Shown here: piece after piece, positions 1-8,132 of the stretch
How the letters are laid out: each line of letters starts with the position of its first letter
Position numbering within the stretch: position 1 is the first letter of the stretch
Assembly: GCA_025774805.1 (NCBI GenBank)
Contig: JALGZR010000088.1
Span: forward strand, 1-23,904
Reading direction: 5' to 3'
Length of the DNA stretch: 23,904 bases
Source: a bacterium
GTDB lineage: Bacteria > ARS69
Translations under genes and position numbers: made by a program
Notes under the pieces: model-generated
What the model saw: the letters and a program-made list of their open reading frames with translations, nothing else
Told to the model about the DNA's origin: nothing
Databases searched by the model: none

Positions 1-212
1 CGATCGTAGTCCGTCGCCCGCGTGGGGTCACCGGAGTCGCGAAGCCCGGGCCGCTCCGCCTCCGGTCGCGCCCGGACGATCCGCTCCGGTTTGCGCACCT
101 CGAGCGGTCGGGCGCCCCCGGGATCCGCCTTCCCGAGCATGGTGAAGGCGACGGCGATGGCGAGGATCGAGGAAGCGCGGGGAAGGGGGCCACGCGGATG
201 CCCTGCGAGCAA
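1..212 (-). CDS. Possible secreted protein, 5' end only (runs off window)
   Basis: Reading leftward, an open frame begins after the PorV-like gene and stays open to the window edge. The only in-frame start before the hydrophobic stretch is a TTG at 212; an ATG at 140 would cut off the hydrophobic part. From TTG the product begins with an Arg-containing segment, then a hydrophobic run (SSILAIAVAFTML, about residues 13-25), then a polar Arg/Pro/Glu-rich segment. That is the shape of a signal peptide followed by a mature secreted region. No good ribosome binding site is visible and only about 70 codons are present, so no family can be assigned. It lies downstream of a strong hairpin, which fits a separate transcript. 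The existence of this gene is an inference; high-GC DNA often stays open by chance. Confidence 0.3.
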   Translation of the reverse strand, partial: MLAGHPRGPLPRASSILAIAVAFTMLGKADPGGARPLEVRKPERIVRARPEAERPGLRDSGDPTRATDYD

Positions 213-242
213 AGGTCCGATCTCGCTTTCGAGGGGATGGCC

Positions 243-272
243 CCCCGGCTCCGGCGGAATCCGGAGCCGGGG
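243..272 (-). terminator. Perfect 12-bp hairpin after the porV-like gene
   Basis: Positions 243-254 and 261-272 are perfect reverse complements (CCCCGGCTCCGG and its complement) around a 6-base loop. The hairpin starts 38 bases after the PorV-like stop codon on the minus strand. No run of U follows on either strand, so it is not a textbook intrinsic terminator. It may still end the porU-porV transcript or protect its 3' end. Confidence 0.5.
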
Positions 273-309
273 AGAGTCGATGATGCCAGCCCGGGGGGAG
301 GGCGGCTAC

Positions 310-1356
310 CTAGAAATCATACGTGATGGAGAATCGATTGACGTTGTCCAGCCCCGTTGCCTGGGGATAGCCGGCGTAGTCGAACCGGAGCCCCTGGTAG
401 GACATTCCGATTCCGTAGGTGTAGTCGGTGATGTCGCCCGTGGAGTCCTGGACCCAGCCGGTCCGGAGGAACACGAACTCGGAGAAGGCGTATTCCACGC
501 CCATGTTGTAAATGGCGTCCTTCAGCTCTTCGCTGAGGCTCTCGTCGGTCCAGGCCGTGAAGAGCGCCTTCCACGCGGGGTCGACGTCGAAGTCCTCCGT
601 GTTCGTGCCTCCCCTCTGGCGGACGAGCACCTTGTTCATGTCGGCGGCGAGCGTCACCCGATGGGTGTCGTTGCGGAACGGATCGAAGCCGACACCCAAC
701 CGGAAGTTCAGCGGCAGCGGGTTCGGAAAGCCGTTGTCGATGAACTTGAGCGCCGGTCCCAGATTCATGATGACGAGGCCGGCGCGCAGGCCGAGCGGCC
801 CGAGGCGGCGGCCGTGGACGCCGAAATCGACGGCCCAGGTGACCCCCTGCCCCTCCTCCAGCTCCCCGATCTCCGGGGAGAGGTAGCTCAGCAGGACCTT
901 GGCGCCCGCCCCGACGGAGAACCGATCGGAGACCTGCACCCCGTAACCGGCCCCGATGCCCATCTCCCAGGACGTGAACGTGCGCAGCGTGAGGCCCGCG
1001 TCGTTCGTCGCCACGCTCTCGCCGTAGGTGAGGTACATGATGTTCAGGCCGATCCCGCCGATCCCCTCGACCTGCTCGGCGTAGCCGGCGTACTCGAAGT
1101 GGACGTCGTCGGTCAGGTCGGGGACGGGCGAGAAGTGCATCCCGGTCAGGGAGCGCCCGTCGAGATAGAGGCCGAGGTTCGCCGGGTTCCAGTAGATGCC
1201 GTCGGCACCTTCCGCCTCCGTCACGTGGGCTCCGCCCATCCCGGAGGAACGGGCGCCCATGGTGAAGAGGAGCCAGGGAGTGACCGACTCCGAGACCGCC
1301 CCGGCGGGAAGAGGCAGCAGGACCGCCACGAGGAGGGTGAGTGTGAGAACACGCAT
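310..1356 (-). CDS. PorV/PorQ-like outer-membrane beta-barrel protein
   Basis: A 348-residue protein of the PorV/PorQ (UPF0164-like) outer-membrane family. Residues 1-20 form a signal peptide ending in AGA. The family signature follows: a Gly-rich GARSSGMGGAHV stretch (about 34-45) and YWNPANL (55-61). The rest alternates polar and aromatic residues as in amphipathic strands, and the protein ends in Phe (ITYDF), as BAM substrates usually do. In Bacteroidota, PorV is the T9SS shuttle that brings cargo to the sortase PorU, and porV lies directly after porU. Here the gene upstream on the same strand is a PorU-like peptidase, so the same role is likely. The ATG at 1356 has an AAGG-type ribosome site about 9 bases upstream. 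PorV and PorQ paralogues cannot be separated without alignment; adjacency favours PorV. Confidence 0.85.
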   Translation of the reverse strand: MRVLTLTLLVAVLLPLPAGAVSESVTPWLLFTMGARSSGMGGAHVTEAEGADGIYWNPANLGLYLDGRSLTGMHFSPVPDLTDDVHFEYAGYAEQVEGIGGIGLNIMYLTYGESVATNDAGLTLRTFTSWEMGIGAGYGVQVSDRFSVGAGAKVLLSYLSPEIGELEEGQGVTWAVDFGVHGRRLGPLGLRAGLVIMNLGPALKFIDNGFPNPLPLNFRLGVGFDPFRNDTHRVTLAADMNKVLVRQRGGTNTEDFDVDPAWKALFTAWTDESLSEELKDAIYNMGVEYAFSEFVFLRTGWVQDSTGDITDYTYGIGMSYQGLRFDYAGYPQATGLDNVNRFSITYDF

Positions 1357-1421
1357 GATCGTCTACCTTCTTCCGTCCGCCGACGGCTCGGGTCGGGGAC
1401 CAGTCCGTGATAGCACGCCGC

Positions 1422-1441
1422 GGCGCCTGATCTGAGGCGCC
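1422..1441 (-). other. Hairpin between porU-like and porV-like genes
   Basis: A 7-bp perfect stem (GGCGCCT with AGGCGCC) surrounds a 6-base loop in the 145-base gap between the PorU-like stop (1502) and the PorV-like start (1356). No U-tract follows. It could cause partial termination or mRNA processing between the two genes. No convincing -35/-10 pair for a separate porV promoter was found in this gap. Confidence 0.35.
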
Positions 1442-1501
1442 GGAAACTTCTCGGTCGGTCGTCGAGCCGAGCCTCCTGTCGAACCTCCGCTCGACCCCGT
1501 T

Positions 1502-4500
1502 TCAACGCATCATGACGACGTGACCGACGAACTCGTCGGAGCGTCGAATTCCCTCCTCGTCGGTGGAGGTTGCATCCAGCTTATACAGATACGTGCCGTT
1601 CGCCAACGGTCGCCCGTGGAGATCACGGCCGTCCCAGGGAATCCTCTTGTCCGCCTGTACCGTCCCGCTCCCCCCGTCAACGATGGAGAACGAGTCGGTC
1701 TGCTCATAAATCTTTCGGCCAGTAATCGTGAAGACCTTGAGCGTGACCTCCGCGTCATGGGTCAGCCGGAAGAGGAAGTGGGTTCCCCGGCGACTCATCG
1801 GATTGGGAAAAACCGTCACATAACGGTCTACGATGTCGAACTCGTCCGAGGGAAGCACAATCGTGAAATCGATCCCGGCGGTGGAACGGTTCCCGACGTT
1901 GTCGTAGGCCTTTACCTCGATGTGGTGCGGACCGGAGGCCAGTGAGAGGATCCGTCTCACCCTTCCTTGGGTGTATGATCCCTCCCGGTAGGTGAAGTCC
2001 TCCCCCAGATTCACCCGCTCCTGCCCGTCGATCTCCGCCTCGAGGCGGGCGAACTGGGGGAAGGGGCGCAGGTTGACGCCGCTCGAGTCCGCGATCGAGA
2101 TGTCCAGCACGGGCGTGTCGGTGAAGACGTAGTCCCCCTCGATGAAGTTGTCGTATCCCTCGAATCCGATCCGGATGACGGGGCCCTCGAGGTCCACTCC
2201 ACTCGTGTCCGCAGCGATGGTGGGACTGATTCGCAGACTGTCGTAGGCGCCGGACGCGTCCCGGGACCGATCCTCCGAGAGTGCAAACACGCTGACCCGT
2301 CCCCGGTTCCCGGCGAGGACCCCCTCCGAGATGAAGAACTTCGCCTCGAACCGGCCGTTCCTGACCGGAACCTCTCCCCGGTACGTCGTGGAGCCGTCCA
2401 GGGTGTAGTCGATGTGGATCTCGTTGCCTTGATCCGTCACGAAGGTGTATCCGGCAGTGTCCGCGTTTTCGGTTACGTGGACGTAGGCGGTCCCGTCGAA
2501 CGGTCCCCCCGGATTCGAGCTATCCACGATGTTCCCCAGGTCGTCCCGGATGGTGCCCCGGATCACGCGGACCGCTCGACTCGAGTCCGGGGGGTCCGCC
2601 AGCGGGTCCACCAGCTCGGTATACTGGGTGTTGACGGTCTCCTGGTCGAACTCCGCGAGATACCGGCCGAAGCGCACCACGAGCGCCGGATCTCCCAGCA
2701 GGGCGTACTTTTCGTTGTTGATGACCGTTCCGTAGCTGTCGTCGGAAGACACCGTCGCCACCTTCGCGATCATGGCCGCCTCTCCCAGGGAGCGGGGGGT
2801 CCGGGCGTACGTCGGAATGATGTAGGGAGTCCCGAACATGCTCCCGAGCCACTCCTTGTTGAGGTTGAACGACGCGCCCCCGTACACGAGAGCGGTCGAG
2901 GAGAACGTCGTCACGGCCCCGCCGTCCTCGTGAAGCAGGAGGAGCTCGGTCATGCTGTTCCCGGAGAGGAGATCGAATCGGCTTACGCTGCAGGAGAACG
3001 TCGAGAACACCGTGTACCGATCCTCGTTGAGGAGCTCGGGGATCTTCTGGACGACGAAGACCTCTTCCTGCGCCATCGTGTTCTGATCCCCGTGCCCCGT
3101 GTACGTGGTCATGAGAGCACCCCGGGTGAACTCCTCGATGAACGCCGCCTGGGCGTCCGGCTTCTTCCCGAAATCGTTTCGCGCGAACTCCGTGAGATAG
3201 ACCTTCACGCGATCGAGCGCCGGAGGGTACAGCCCGCGGGAGAGCGTTTCCACGTAGTCGGTGTGCTCGTGCTGATCGTCGGCGTCGGGCGTGACCTCGT
3301 CGTCGGCCACCAGAAGCACACGATTCTGCCACTGACCGGGCATCTCGTAGGCCAGATAGGCCTCGAGCTTGTCCAGGAGGATCTCCAGATCCTCTTCCGT
3401 CGTCACGGGGTAGCGACCGATGGCGAGGTCGAGTCCCGGCAGCGTGGTCGGGTCCGGGCCGTAGTCCGCCGCCTCGATGTATCCGAAGAAGTCGTCGGTG
3501 GAATAGAAGGTGATGTTCGCGACCGGCACGTAGTCGCTCCCGCTCCGCTGGTAGCTTCGGGAGTACGCGGGCACCATGTTCTCCGGGCTACCCTCCAGAA
3601 ACCCCTTCGTGTCGAAGGCCGCGTCTCCCACGAGGGCCACGAAGGCGGGAGCCCCGCCGTTCCAGCCGGTGTCGGCATCGTAGGTCGAGGCCAGGAAGTT
3701 CCGGATCGAGATCGGGTCCTTCAATCCCCACCCGAACTCGTCGTAGATGGCTTCGACGTCGACCACCATCGTCGTCCGCGCCGAGTCGGGCAGCGCCGCC
3801 GCCTGCAGACTCGCGAGGCGCTCCGCCCCCATCTGGAGATCGGGATGGTGGATCACCACGTAGTTCGCCCCGTTCGAGGGGGAACGGAGATTCCGTAGGT
3901 TGGCGACCTCTCCCATCGAGAGAGGCTTCACCCCGTCCATCGTCGTGGCGACGTACCAGAAGTCACCCGCCGGAAGCGACTCCCGGAAACGGATCCCGTG
4001 GGGCGCCGCCGCGTTCGTGACGGTGTAGTCGACCAGGCGCACGACGTCGTGCTGGTCGCTGACGTCCAGCAGGAAGATCTCTCCCTCCGGGGCGTCGAAC
4101 CCCTCCAGAATCCATCCGGAGTTCCCATAGACCAGCGACCCGGGAACCTGACAGGAGACCGTGTCGACCTCGCCCCCCTGCCCCGGCGGACTCCATGTAT
4201 GGACGGGCAATTCCGGCGGCTCGGCGGCGGAAACGAACTTCAGGTAGCGTCCGTTCTCCGCGGACAGGAAACGGTCGTACTCGAGTTCGAACCAGGCGGT
4301 GTAGGCGTGGTCGTTCGAATCCGGCAACCCCGTGTCCATGTTGACTTCGACCCGGTTCTCGCCGTTGACCAAGAGCCCGCCGAAACAACCCGTCACGTCG
4401 AGCACGGCCTCGGCGGACGTGTGCTGCCAGTTCCACGTGGTCGTGACCTGTCCCCCCACCTTCAGCTCGACCGAGCGCCAACGATCATCCGTGGTCCTGG

Positions 4501-5851
4501 AGTAGCTGCAGATGCGCGCGGTCAGGAACCCGGCACCCGATGCGGGACGGTCAACGTTGAACAGGTAGAGCCGATCGCGGCCCCGCCCCGAGAGGTCCTC
4601 CCACATCCAGCCGTCTTCCGCGGGATAGCGGAACTGGTCGACGAAGTTCTGCTCGTAGTGCAGTCGATGGGGCGCGGTGCTCGAGAAGGAGCCGGGAACC
4701 GCGGGCACGCTCCGGGTGGACATCCGCTTCACGGGGCCCGGGAATCCGTTGCCCCAGGCGACCCAGTACCAGGTCGTGTCGGTGTACCAGTGCTCGAAGT
4801 GCCGGGTACGGGGTAGAGACGGGTCGTACTCGGAGGCCCAACCCGAGGTCGAGAGCGCGTAGAACAGAAAGCGGTCGCTCCGGTCGAAGATGCCGTCCCC
4901 GTTCCCCAGATCGAGGAGGGCGCACTCGGTCATGAAGTCGGGGGGCGGTGTGAGGAAGAGATCCTCCTCGAGCTCGAGATTCGTCCCCGAGAAGACGCGC
5001 AGGGTCCGGGGATCGATCCCCGCCGGGTCGAATCCCAGATTCGCGATCGTATCGTAGTCGAGCCGGTAGACCCCGCTCTCGGTGATCGGGAACTTGATCC
5101 AGGTGCCGGCGGAGGTGAACGAGGGCGAGGTCCCGCGCGGGGCGCCCCCGCGCCGGGGCACGACCCGCCACCGTTCCGCGACCTCGGAGTTGAGGAGCGC
5201 CGACGTGAAGAAGCCGCTCCGGTCCCGGGCGGATCGGGGCGCCCCGTTCCGGTCGGGAGCGGGCTCCGCCTCCCCGTATTCCAGGCGCACCCGGAGGCGC
5301 ACGGCCCAGACGAGCTCGCCCGACCGCCCGTCGTAGCGGCAGGGGTGGAGGACCAGCCGGCCGACCCGAAGGCCTCGCACCGAGACGCCCCCGTCGACCT
5401 CGGCCCACCGGAGGGGCCAGGTCTCGCCGAGGTGAGCGGGCTCGATGCGGACTCGGGTCTCGACCGTACGGGCGCCACCGTTCTCGTCGGCCTCGAGGCT
5501 CCGCACGGGACCGGGCGCGAGATCGGGAAGCGGCATCGAGGCCGTCTCGACCGAGAGGACGCGGACGCGGGGACTCCCCTCCCAGGGAAGAGCCACGAGC
5601 TGGACGATCGACGGGAGATCGGGCTCACCCGCGGTCGCCTCGTGGAGGGCCCCGGGGATTCGGGGGAGTCGAAAGGAACGATCGCGTCCGGCGACCGGCA
5701 CGAGCTCCGGCCTCACCAGGGACCATTCGACCTCGAGCCCCCTCTCGTCCGAGCGAAGAACGCGCAGACCGTCGCGGGCCCGTGCGTCCGAGGGAGAGTT
5801 CGTCAGGGGACCCAGGAGGGCGATCAGGCACCAGAGTCCGACGGTTCGCAT
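1502..5851 (-). CDS. porU: PorU-like T9SS sortase, C25 (gingipain-family) cysteine peptidase
   Basis: A protein of 1449 aa. The ATG at 5851 is chosen because it opens a clear signal peptide (MRTVGLWCLIALLG..., to about residue 25); the frame extends to 5992, but that extension is Arg-rich and has no export signal. Order: propeptide-like region (LPSIVQLVALP, about 80-88); a segment at about 250-268 typical of this family (KFPITESGVYRLDY); C25 catalytic domain about 650-1020 with His920 in TYTGHG and Cys954 in TFSCSVSRFD, spaced much as in gingipains; a GGAVTTFSSTALVYGG segment as in PorU; Ig-like domains; and a C-terminal sorting-type domain from PNP (1349-1351) ending in a FlgD-like fold (NGTYLYKL). 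PorU in Bacteroidota removes C-terminal signals from T9SS cargo at the cell surface and keeps its own. The order porU then porV supports this over a secreted gingipain, which remains the alternative. Confidence 0.85.
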   Translation of the reverse strand: MRTVGLWCLIALLGPLTNSPSDARARDGLRVLRSDERGLEVEWSLVRPELVPVAGRDRSFRLPRIPGALHEATAGEPDLPSIVQLVALPWEGSPRVRVLSVETASMPLPDLAPGPVRSLEADENGGARTVETRVRIEPAHLGETWPLRWAEVDGGVSVRGLRVGRLVLHPCRYDGRSGELVWAVRLRVRLEYGEAEPAPDRNGAPRSARDRSGFFTSALLNSEVAERWRVVPRRGGAPRGTSPSFTSAGTWIKFPITESGVYRLDYDTIANLGFDPAGIDPRTLRVFSGTNLELEEDLFLTPPPDFMTECALLDLGNGDGIFDRSDRFLFYALSTSGWASEYDPSLPRTRHFEHWYTDTTWYWVAWGNGFPGPVKRMSTRSVPAVPGSFSSTAPHRLHYEQNFVDQFRYPAEDGWMWEDLSGRGRDRLYLFNVDRPASGAGFLTARICSYSRTTDDRWRSVELKVGGQVTTTWNWQHTSAEAVLDVTGCFGGLLVNGENRVEVNMDTGLPDSNDHAYTAWFELEYDRFLSAENGRYLKFVSAAEPPELPVHTWSPPGQGGEVDTVSCQVPGSLVYGNSGWILEGFDAPEGEIFLLDVSDQHDVVRLVDYTVTNAAAPHGIRFRESLPAGDFWYVATTMDGVKPLSMGEVANLRNLRSPSNGANYVVIHHPDLQMGAERLASLQAAALPDSARTTMVVDVEAIYDEFGWGLKDPISIRNFLASTYDADTGWNGGAPAFVALVGDAAFDTKGFLEGSPENMVPAYSRSYQRSGSDYVPVANITFYSTDDFFGYIEAADYGPDPTTLPGLDLAIGRYPVTTEEDLEILLDKLEAYLAYEMPGQWQNRVLLVADDEVTPDADDQHEHTDYVETLSRGLYPPALDRVKVYLTEFARNDFGKKPDAQAAFIEEFTRGALMTTYTGHGDQNTMAQEEVFVVQKIPELLNEDRYTVFSTFSCSVSRFDLLSGNSMTELLLLHEDGGAVTTFSSTALVYGGASFNLNKEWLGSMFGTPYIIPTYARTPRSLGEAAMIAKVATVSSDDSYGTVINNEKYALLGDPALVVRFGRYLAEFDQETVNTQYTELVDPLADPPDSSRAVRVIRGTIRDDLGNIVDSSNPGGPFDGTAYVHVTENADTAGYTFVTDQGNEIHIDYTLDGSTTYRGEVPVRNGRFEAKFFISEGVLAGNRGRVSVFALSEDRSRDASGAYDSLRISPTIAADTSGVDLEGPVIRIGFEGYDNFIEGDYVFTDTPVLDISIADSSGVNLRPFPQFARLEAEIDGQERVNLGEDFTYREGSYTQGRVRRILSLASGPHHIEVKAYDNVGNRSTAGIDFTIVLPSDEFDIVDRYVTVFPNPMSRRGTHFLFRLTHDAEVTLKVFTITGRKIYEQTDSFSIVDGGSGTVQADKRIPWDGRDLHGRPLANGTYLYKLDATSTDEEGIRRSDEFVGHVVMMR

Positions 5852-6189
5852 CAGGATTCGACTCCGACTTGTCCCCCGCTCCGAGGCCGACTCGAGCGGG
5901 TCGTCTGCGTGTGCCGCTCGATGACGGCGCCACGAGTCACCCGTCCGTCGGACCCGTGGCTGACCCCATGGAGACGACCGGCTGGCCGGCATTCCTCACC
6001 GTCCTCTGCTACGGCTGCGGTAAGCCTGGCGAGGAATGCAGGCTTCGACTCCCCAGCTGGTGAAGAGAGAATGCGAACTCAGGGGGTATCCGGAGCGCAC
6101 GCGCGGCCCGAGCCGGGCCCCGCATGCGAGGGGCGTACGGGCACCGCTCCGCGCGGGACGGCCCGGGGCGGTTCAGCCATAACGTGTTG
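5852..6189 (-). other. Long 5' leader of the porU-like gene with inverted repeat
   Basis: There is no established gene between the accA stop (6216) and the porU-like start (5851). The region holds the promoter at 6190-6219, a possible 33-codon ORF (6079-6180), and an imperfect inverted repeat: 5989-6000 pairs with 6028-6039 (11 of 12 Watson-Crick, plus one G-U in RNA). Part of the 6028-6039 arm can also fold locally into a GCCTG/CAGGC hairpin, so two structures compete. No match to the core motifs of the cobalamin, c-di-GMP or c-di-AMP riboswitches was recognised. Only the repeat itself is seen; any regulatory role is inference. Confidence 0.4.
6079..6180 (-). CDS. Possible 33-aa leaderless leader peptide upstream of porU
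   Basis: The first ATG after the promoter at 6190-6219 lies exactly 9 bases beyond the end of the -10 hexamer. It opens a 33-codon frame (MAEPPRAVPRGAVPV...) ending in TGA at 6079. The start would fall at or near the transcription start, giving a leaderless mRNA; the M23 gene has the same 9-base geometry. There is no Shine-Dalgarno site. The product is rich in Pro, Arg, Ala and Gly, which random GC-rich DNA also gives, so coding is uncertain. If real it could act as a leader peptide for the porU-porV transcript. Confidence 0.28.
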   Translation of the reverse strand: MAEPPRAVPRGAVPVRPSHAGPGSGRACAPDTP

Positions 6190-6219
6190 ATGATAGCGAC
6201 GATAGCACAAGAATGTCAA
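6190..6219 (-). promoter_or_regulatory. Sigma70-type promoter for the porU-porV transcript
   Basis: On the minus strand a perfect TTGACA (6219-6214) is followed by an 18-base spacer and TATCAT (6195-6190). The TTGACA contains the TGA stop codon of accA, so the promoter begins inside the end of the upstream gene. It would start transcription about 330 bases before the porU-like ATG. Confidence 0.6.
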
Positions 6220-7211
6220 GAACCCTCGGCGCTCCGGGGAGTGGCATCGCCCCGGAACTCTCCCATCCTCGAGTATTTCTCCAGGCGCTGCTCGATCAGG
6301 CTCTCGGGGGAGACGTCCTCCATCTCGTCGAGAGCCCTCTCCAGGACCTCCCCGACGGCCTCCGCGGCGGTCCCCGGATCCCGGTGGGCGCCTCCCGCCG
6401 GCTCGGGGATCACCGCGTCGATCACCCCCAGCGAGAGCAGATCGGGCGCCGTCAGGCGGAGCGCCTCGGCGGCCTTCTCCGCGTAGGCGCGATCTCCCCA
6501 CAGGATCGCCGCGCACCCCTCCGGCGAGATCACCGAGTAGACCGCGTTCTCCATCATGTACACGCGGTCGCAGACCCCGAGGGCCAGCGCGCCGCCGCTT
6601 CCCCCCTCACCGATGACGACGCCGACGATGGGAACCGGAAGCCGCGACATGACCATCAGGTTGCGGGCGATCGCCTCGGACTGGCCCCGCTCCTCGGCCC
6701 CGACCCCCGGATGGGCTCCCGGGGTGTCGATCAGCGAGACGATCGGCCTCCCGAATCGTCCGGCCAGCTTCATCAAGCGCAACGCTTTCCGGTAGCCCTC
6801 GGGGTGCGGCATCCCGAAGTTCCGGGCGAGCTTCTCCTTGAGATCGCGTCCTTTCTGGTGGCCCACGAGAAGGACCTTCCGGTTTCGGAAGAGACCGATG
6901 CCGCCGACGATCGCCCCGTCGTCCGCGAACCCCCGGTCTCCGCGTAGCTCGAGGAATCCGTCGACGAGGTGATGGATGTAGTCGAGGGTGTAGGGCCGTC
7001 GGGGATGGCGGGAGAGCTGGACCCGTTGCCACCGGGTGAGACCGGAGAAGATCTCCCGGCGGAGCTTCGCGGCCTTCGACTCGAGACGGGTCAGCTCGTC
7101 GCGGAACTCGAGCCGCTCCCCGTCGGCGAAGTCCCGAAGCTCCTCGATCTTCCGCTCCAGCTCGACGAGAGGACGTTCGAAGTCGAGCCAGCCGCCGGTC
7201 CCTTGACTCAT
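6216..7211 (-). CDS. accA: Acetyl-CoA carboxylase, carboxyltransferase subunit alpha
   Basis: A 331-aa protein, close to the usual 315-330 aa of AccA. With AccD it transfers the carboxyl group from carboxybiotin-BCCP to acetyl-CoA, giving malonyl-CoA for fatty-acid synthesis in the cytosol. It has the helical N-terminus (LVELERKIEELRDF), the RPYTLDYI segment (72-79), GMPHPEGYRKALRLMKLA (about 133-150), SLIDTPGAHPGVGAEERGQ (159-177) and the oxyanion-loop GEGGSGGALALG (201-212). The start has a GGAG site upstream. It follows the barrel gene by 37 bases on the same strand. dnaE-accA neighbourhood is widespread in bacteria; here one barrel gene separates them. No AccD-like zinc finger is fused. 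Confidence 0.97.
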   Translation of the reverse strand: MSQGTGGWLDFERPLVELERKIEELRDFADGERLEFRDELTRLESKAAKLRREIFSGLTRWQRVQLSRHPRRPYTLDYIHHLVDGFLELRGDRGFADDGAIVGGIGLFRNRKVLLVGHQKGRDLKEKLARNFGMPHPEGYRKALRLMKLAGRFGRPIVSLIDTPGAHPGVGAEERGQSEAIARNLMVMSRLPVPIVGVVIGEGGSGGALALGVCDRVYMMENAVYSVISPEGCAAILWGDRAYAEKAAEALRLTAPDLLSLGVIDAVIPEPAGGAHRDPGTAAEAVGEVLERALDEMEDVSPESLIEQRLEKYSRMGEFRGDATPRSAEGS

Positions 7212-7248
7212 CGAACTCTCCGTCTCCGGGAACGATCCGGACGCCTGG

Positions 7249-8079
7249 CTAGAAGCTCTCCAAGTAGGAGAACGAGAGCTCCCGTCCCCAGCCCTCGTCG
7301 GCGATCACGTCGGTGAAGGCGGGGTCGACCGCCTCGGAGTTGTCCAGCATGTCCCGCACGACGAGACGGATCTCCATGCCCGCGGCCATGTTCCAGCTCA
7401 GGGCCGCGTTGAGGTAACCTCGTCCCCGGCCGTAGACCCCGTCCTCGCGATTGTCGTTGGCGCCCAGATCGTATTCCAGGGCGAGTCTCCAGGAGTCGGT
7501 GACGCTTTTCTCGATACCCGCGAAGGGGGTGGGGTCGCCGTCGTCCTCCTCCTCGAGCGAGCGGCTGACCCCTCCGTGGAACGTGAGATCGCCGAGCCAG
7601 GCATAGTTCTTGGACGCGACGACGTACACGCCCCTCGATTTGAACTGGAAGCGGTCTCGACTCTCGTCCCAGTAGCCGGCACCCTGCGTGTCGATCCCCA
7701 GGGCGAGAGCGGGCAGGGTCCAACCCTCCTCGAGCACTCGGATCTTCAGCTCGAAGCCCGGCTCCGGATACCAGTCGGGATCTCCGTCCCCGATGATCTT
7801 CAGGCCGCCGTAACCGCCTCCCAGCGCGAGCCAGTCCGCGATCCCGATGTCGACCCACGCCTCGACGCCGCCGCCGGGAAAGACCTGCACCCGGGTCTCG
7901 AACGCGCCGGCCGGAACCAGTCCGGCTGTCGGGGTGTCGACCAGGAATCGCGGCGGGGCGTACGGCGCCTGCGCGATGGCATCGTGCGGGAGCACCGACC
8001 CCGATCCGATCATGAACCCGAAAGCGAGGAGCGCGATTCGCCGCGCGGTCCCCCATCCCATCCCCTGCCGCCTCATCAT
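7249..8079 (-). CDS. Putative outer-membrane beta-barrel protein, function unknown
   Basis: A 276-aa protein with a signal peptide (hydrophobic IALLAFGFMIGSG, cleavage probably after AIAQA, about residue 38). The mature part alternates hydrophobic and polar residues in Gly/Trp/Tyr-rich strands (LVDTPTAGLVPAGAFETRV, ADWLALGGGYGG) and ends in Phe (LSFSYLESF), as expected of a BAM-inserted barrel. The LVDTPTAG opening recalls YjbH-type exopolysaccharide-associated barrels, but that is only a resemblance. Two ATGs lie in tandem (8079 and 8076). A GGGGAGG site lies only 3 bases before the first and 6 before the second, so the second may be used. It sits between dnaE and accA with its own promoter (8133-8162). 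The frame stays open far upstream, but that part is the antisense-frame shadow of dnaE coding sequence. Confidence 0.7.
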   Translation of the reverse strand: MMRRQGMGWGTARRIALLAFGFMIGSGSVLPHDAIAQAPYAPPRFLVDTPTAGLVPAGAFETRVQVFPGGGVEAWVDIGIADWLALGGGYGGLKIIGDGDPDWYPEPGFELKIRVLEEGWTLPALALGIDTQGAGYWDESRDRFQFKSRGVYVVASKNYAWLGDLTFHGGVSRSLEEEDDGDPTPFAGIEKSVTDSWRLALEYDLGANDNREDGVYGRGRGYLNAALSWNMAAGMEIRLVVRDMLDNSEAVDPAFTDVIADEGWGRELSFSYLESF

Positions 8080-8132
8080 GGGCCTCCCCTCGCCCCATGG
8101 ACCCGATGAACCACCGGTGTCGGGGCGGAGGC

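Noticed and set aside
2414-3898. 494-codon plus-strand frame inside the porU-like gene
   Set aside because: Antisense to the catalytic domain; biased composition and no motif.
5852-5992. Longer start for the porU-like gene at 5992
   Set aside because: The extra 47 residues are Arg/Ser-rich and would hide the signal peptide; the ATG at 5851 gives a clean one.
5968-6063. Plus-strand peptide with CYGCGKPGEEC, resembling a zinc knuckle
   Set aside because: The histidine of a CCHC knuckle is missing, the frame is short, has no ribosome site, and lies in the porU leader repeat, which explains the sequence better.
5852-6189. Known riboswitch (cobalamin, c-di-GMP, c-di-AMP)
   Set aside because: The conserved core motifs of these classes were looked for and not found.
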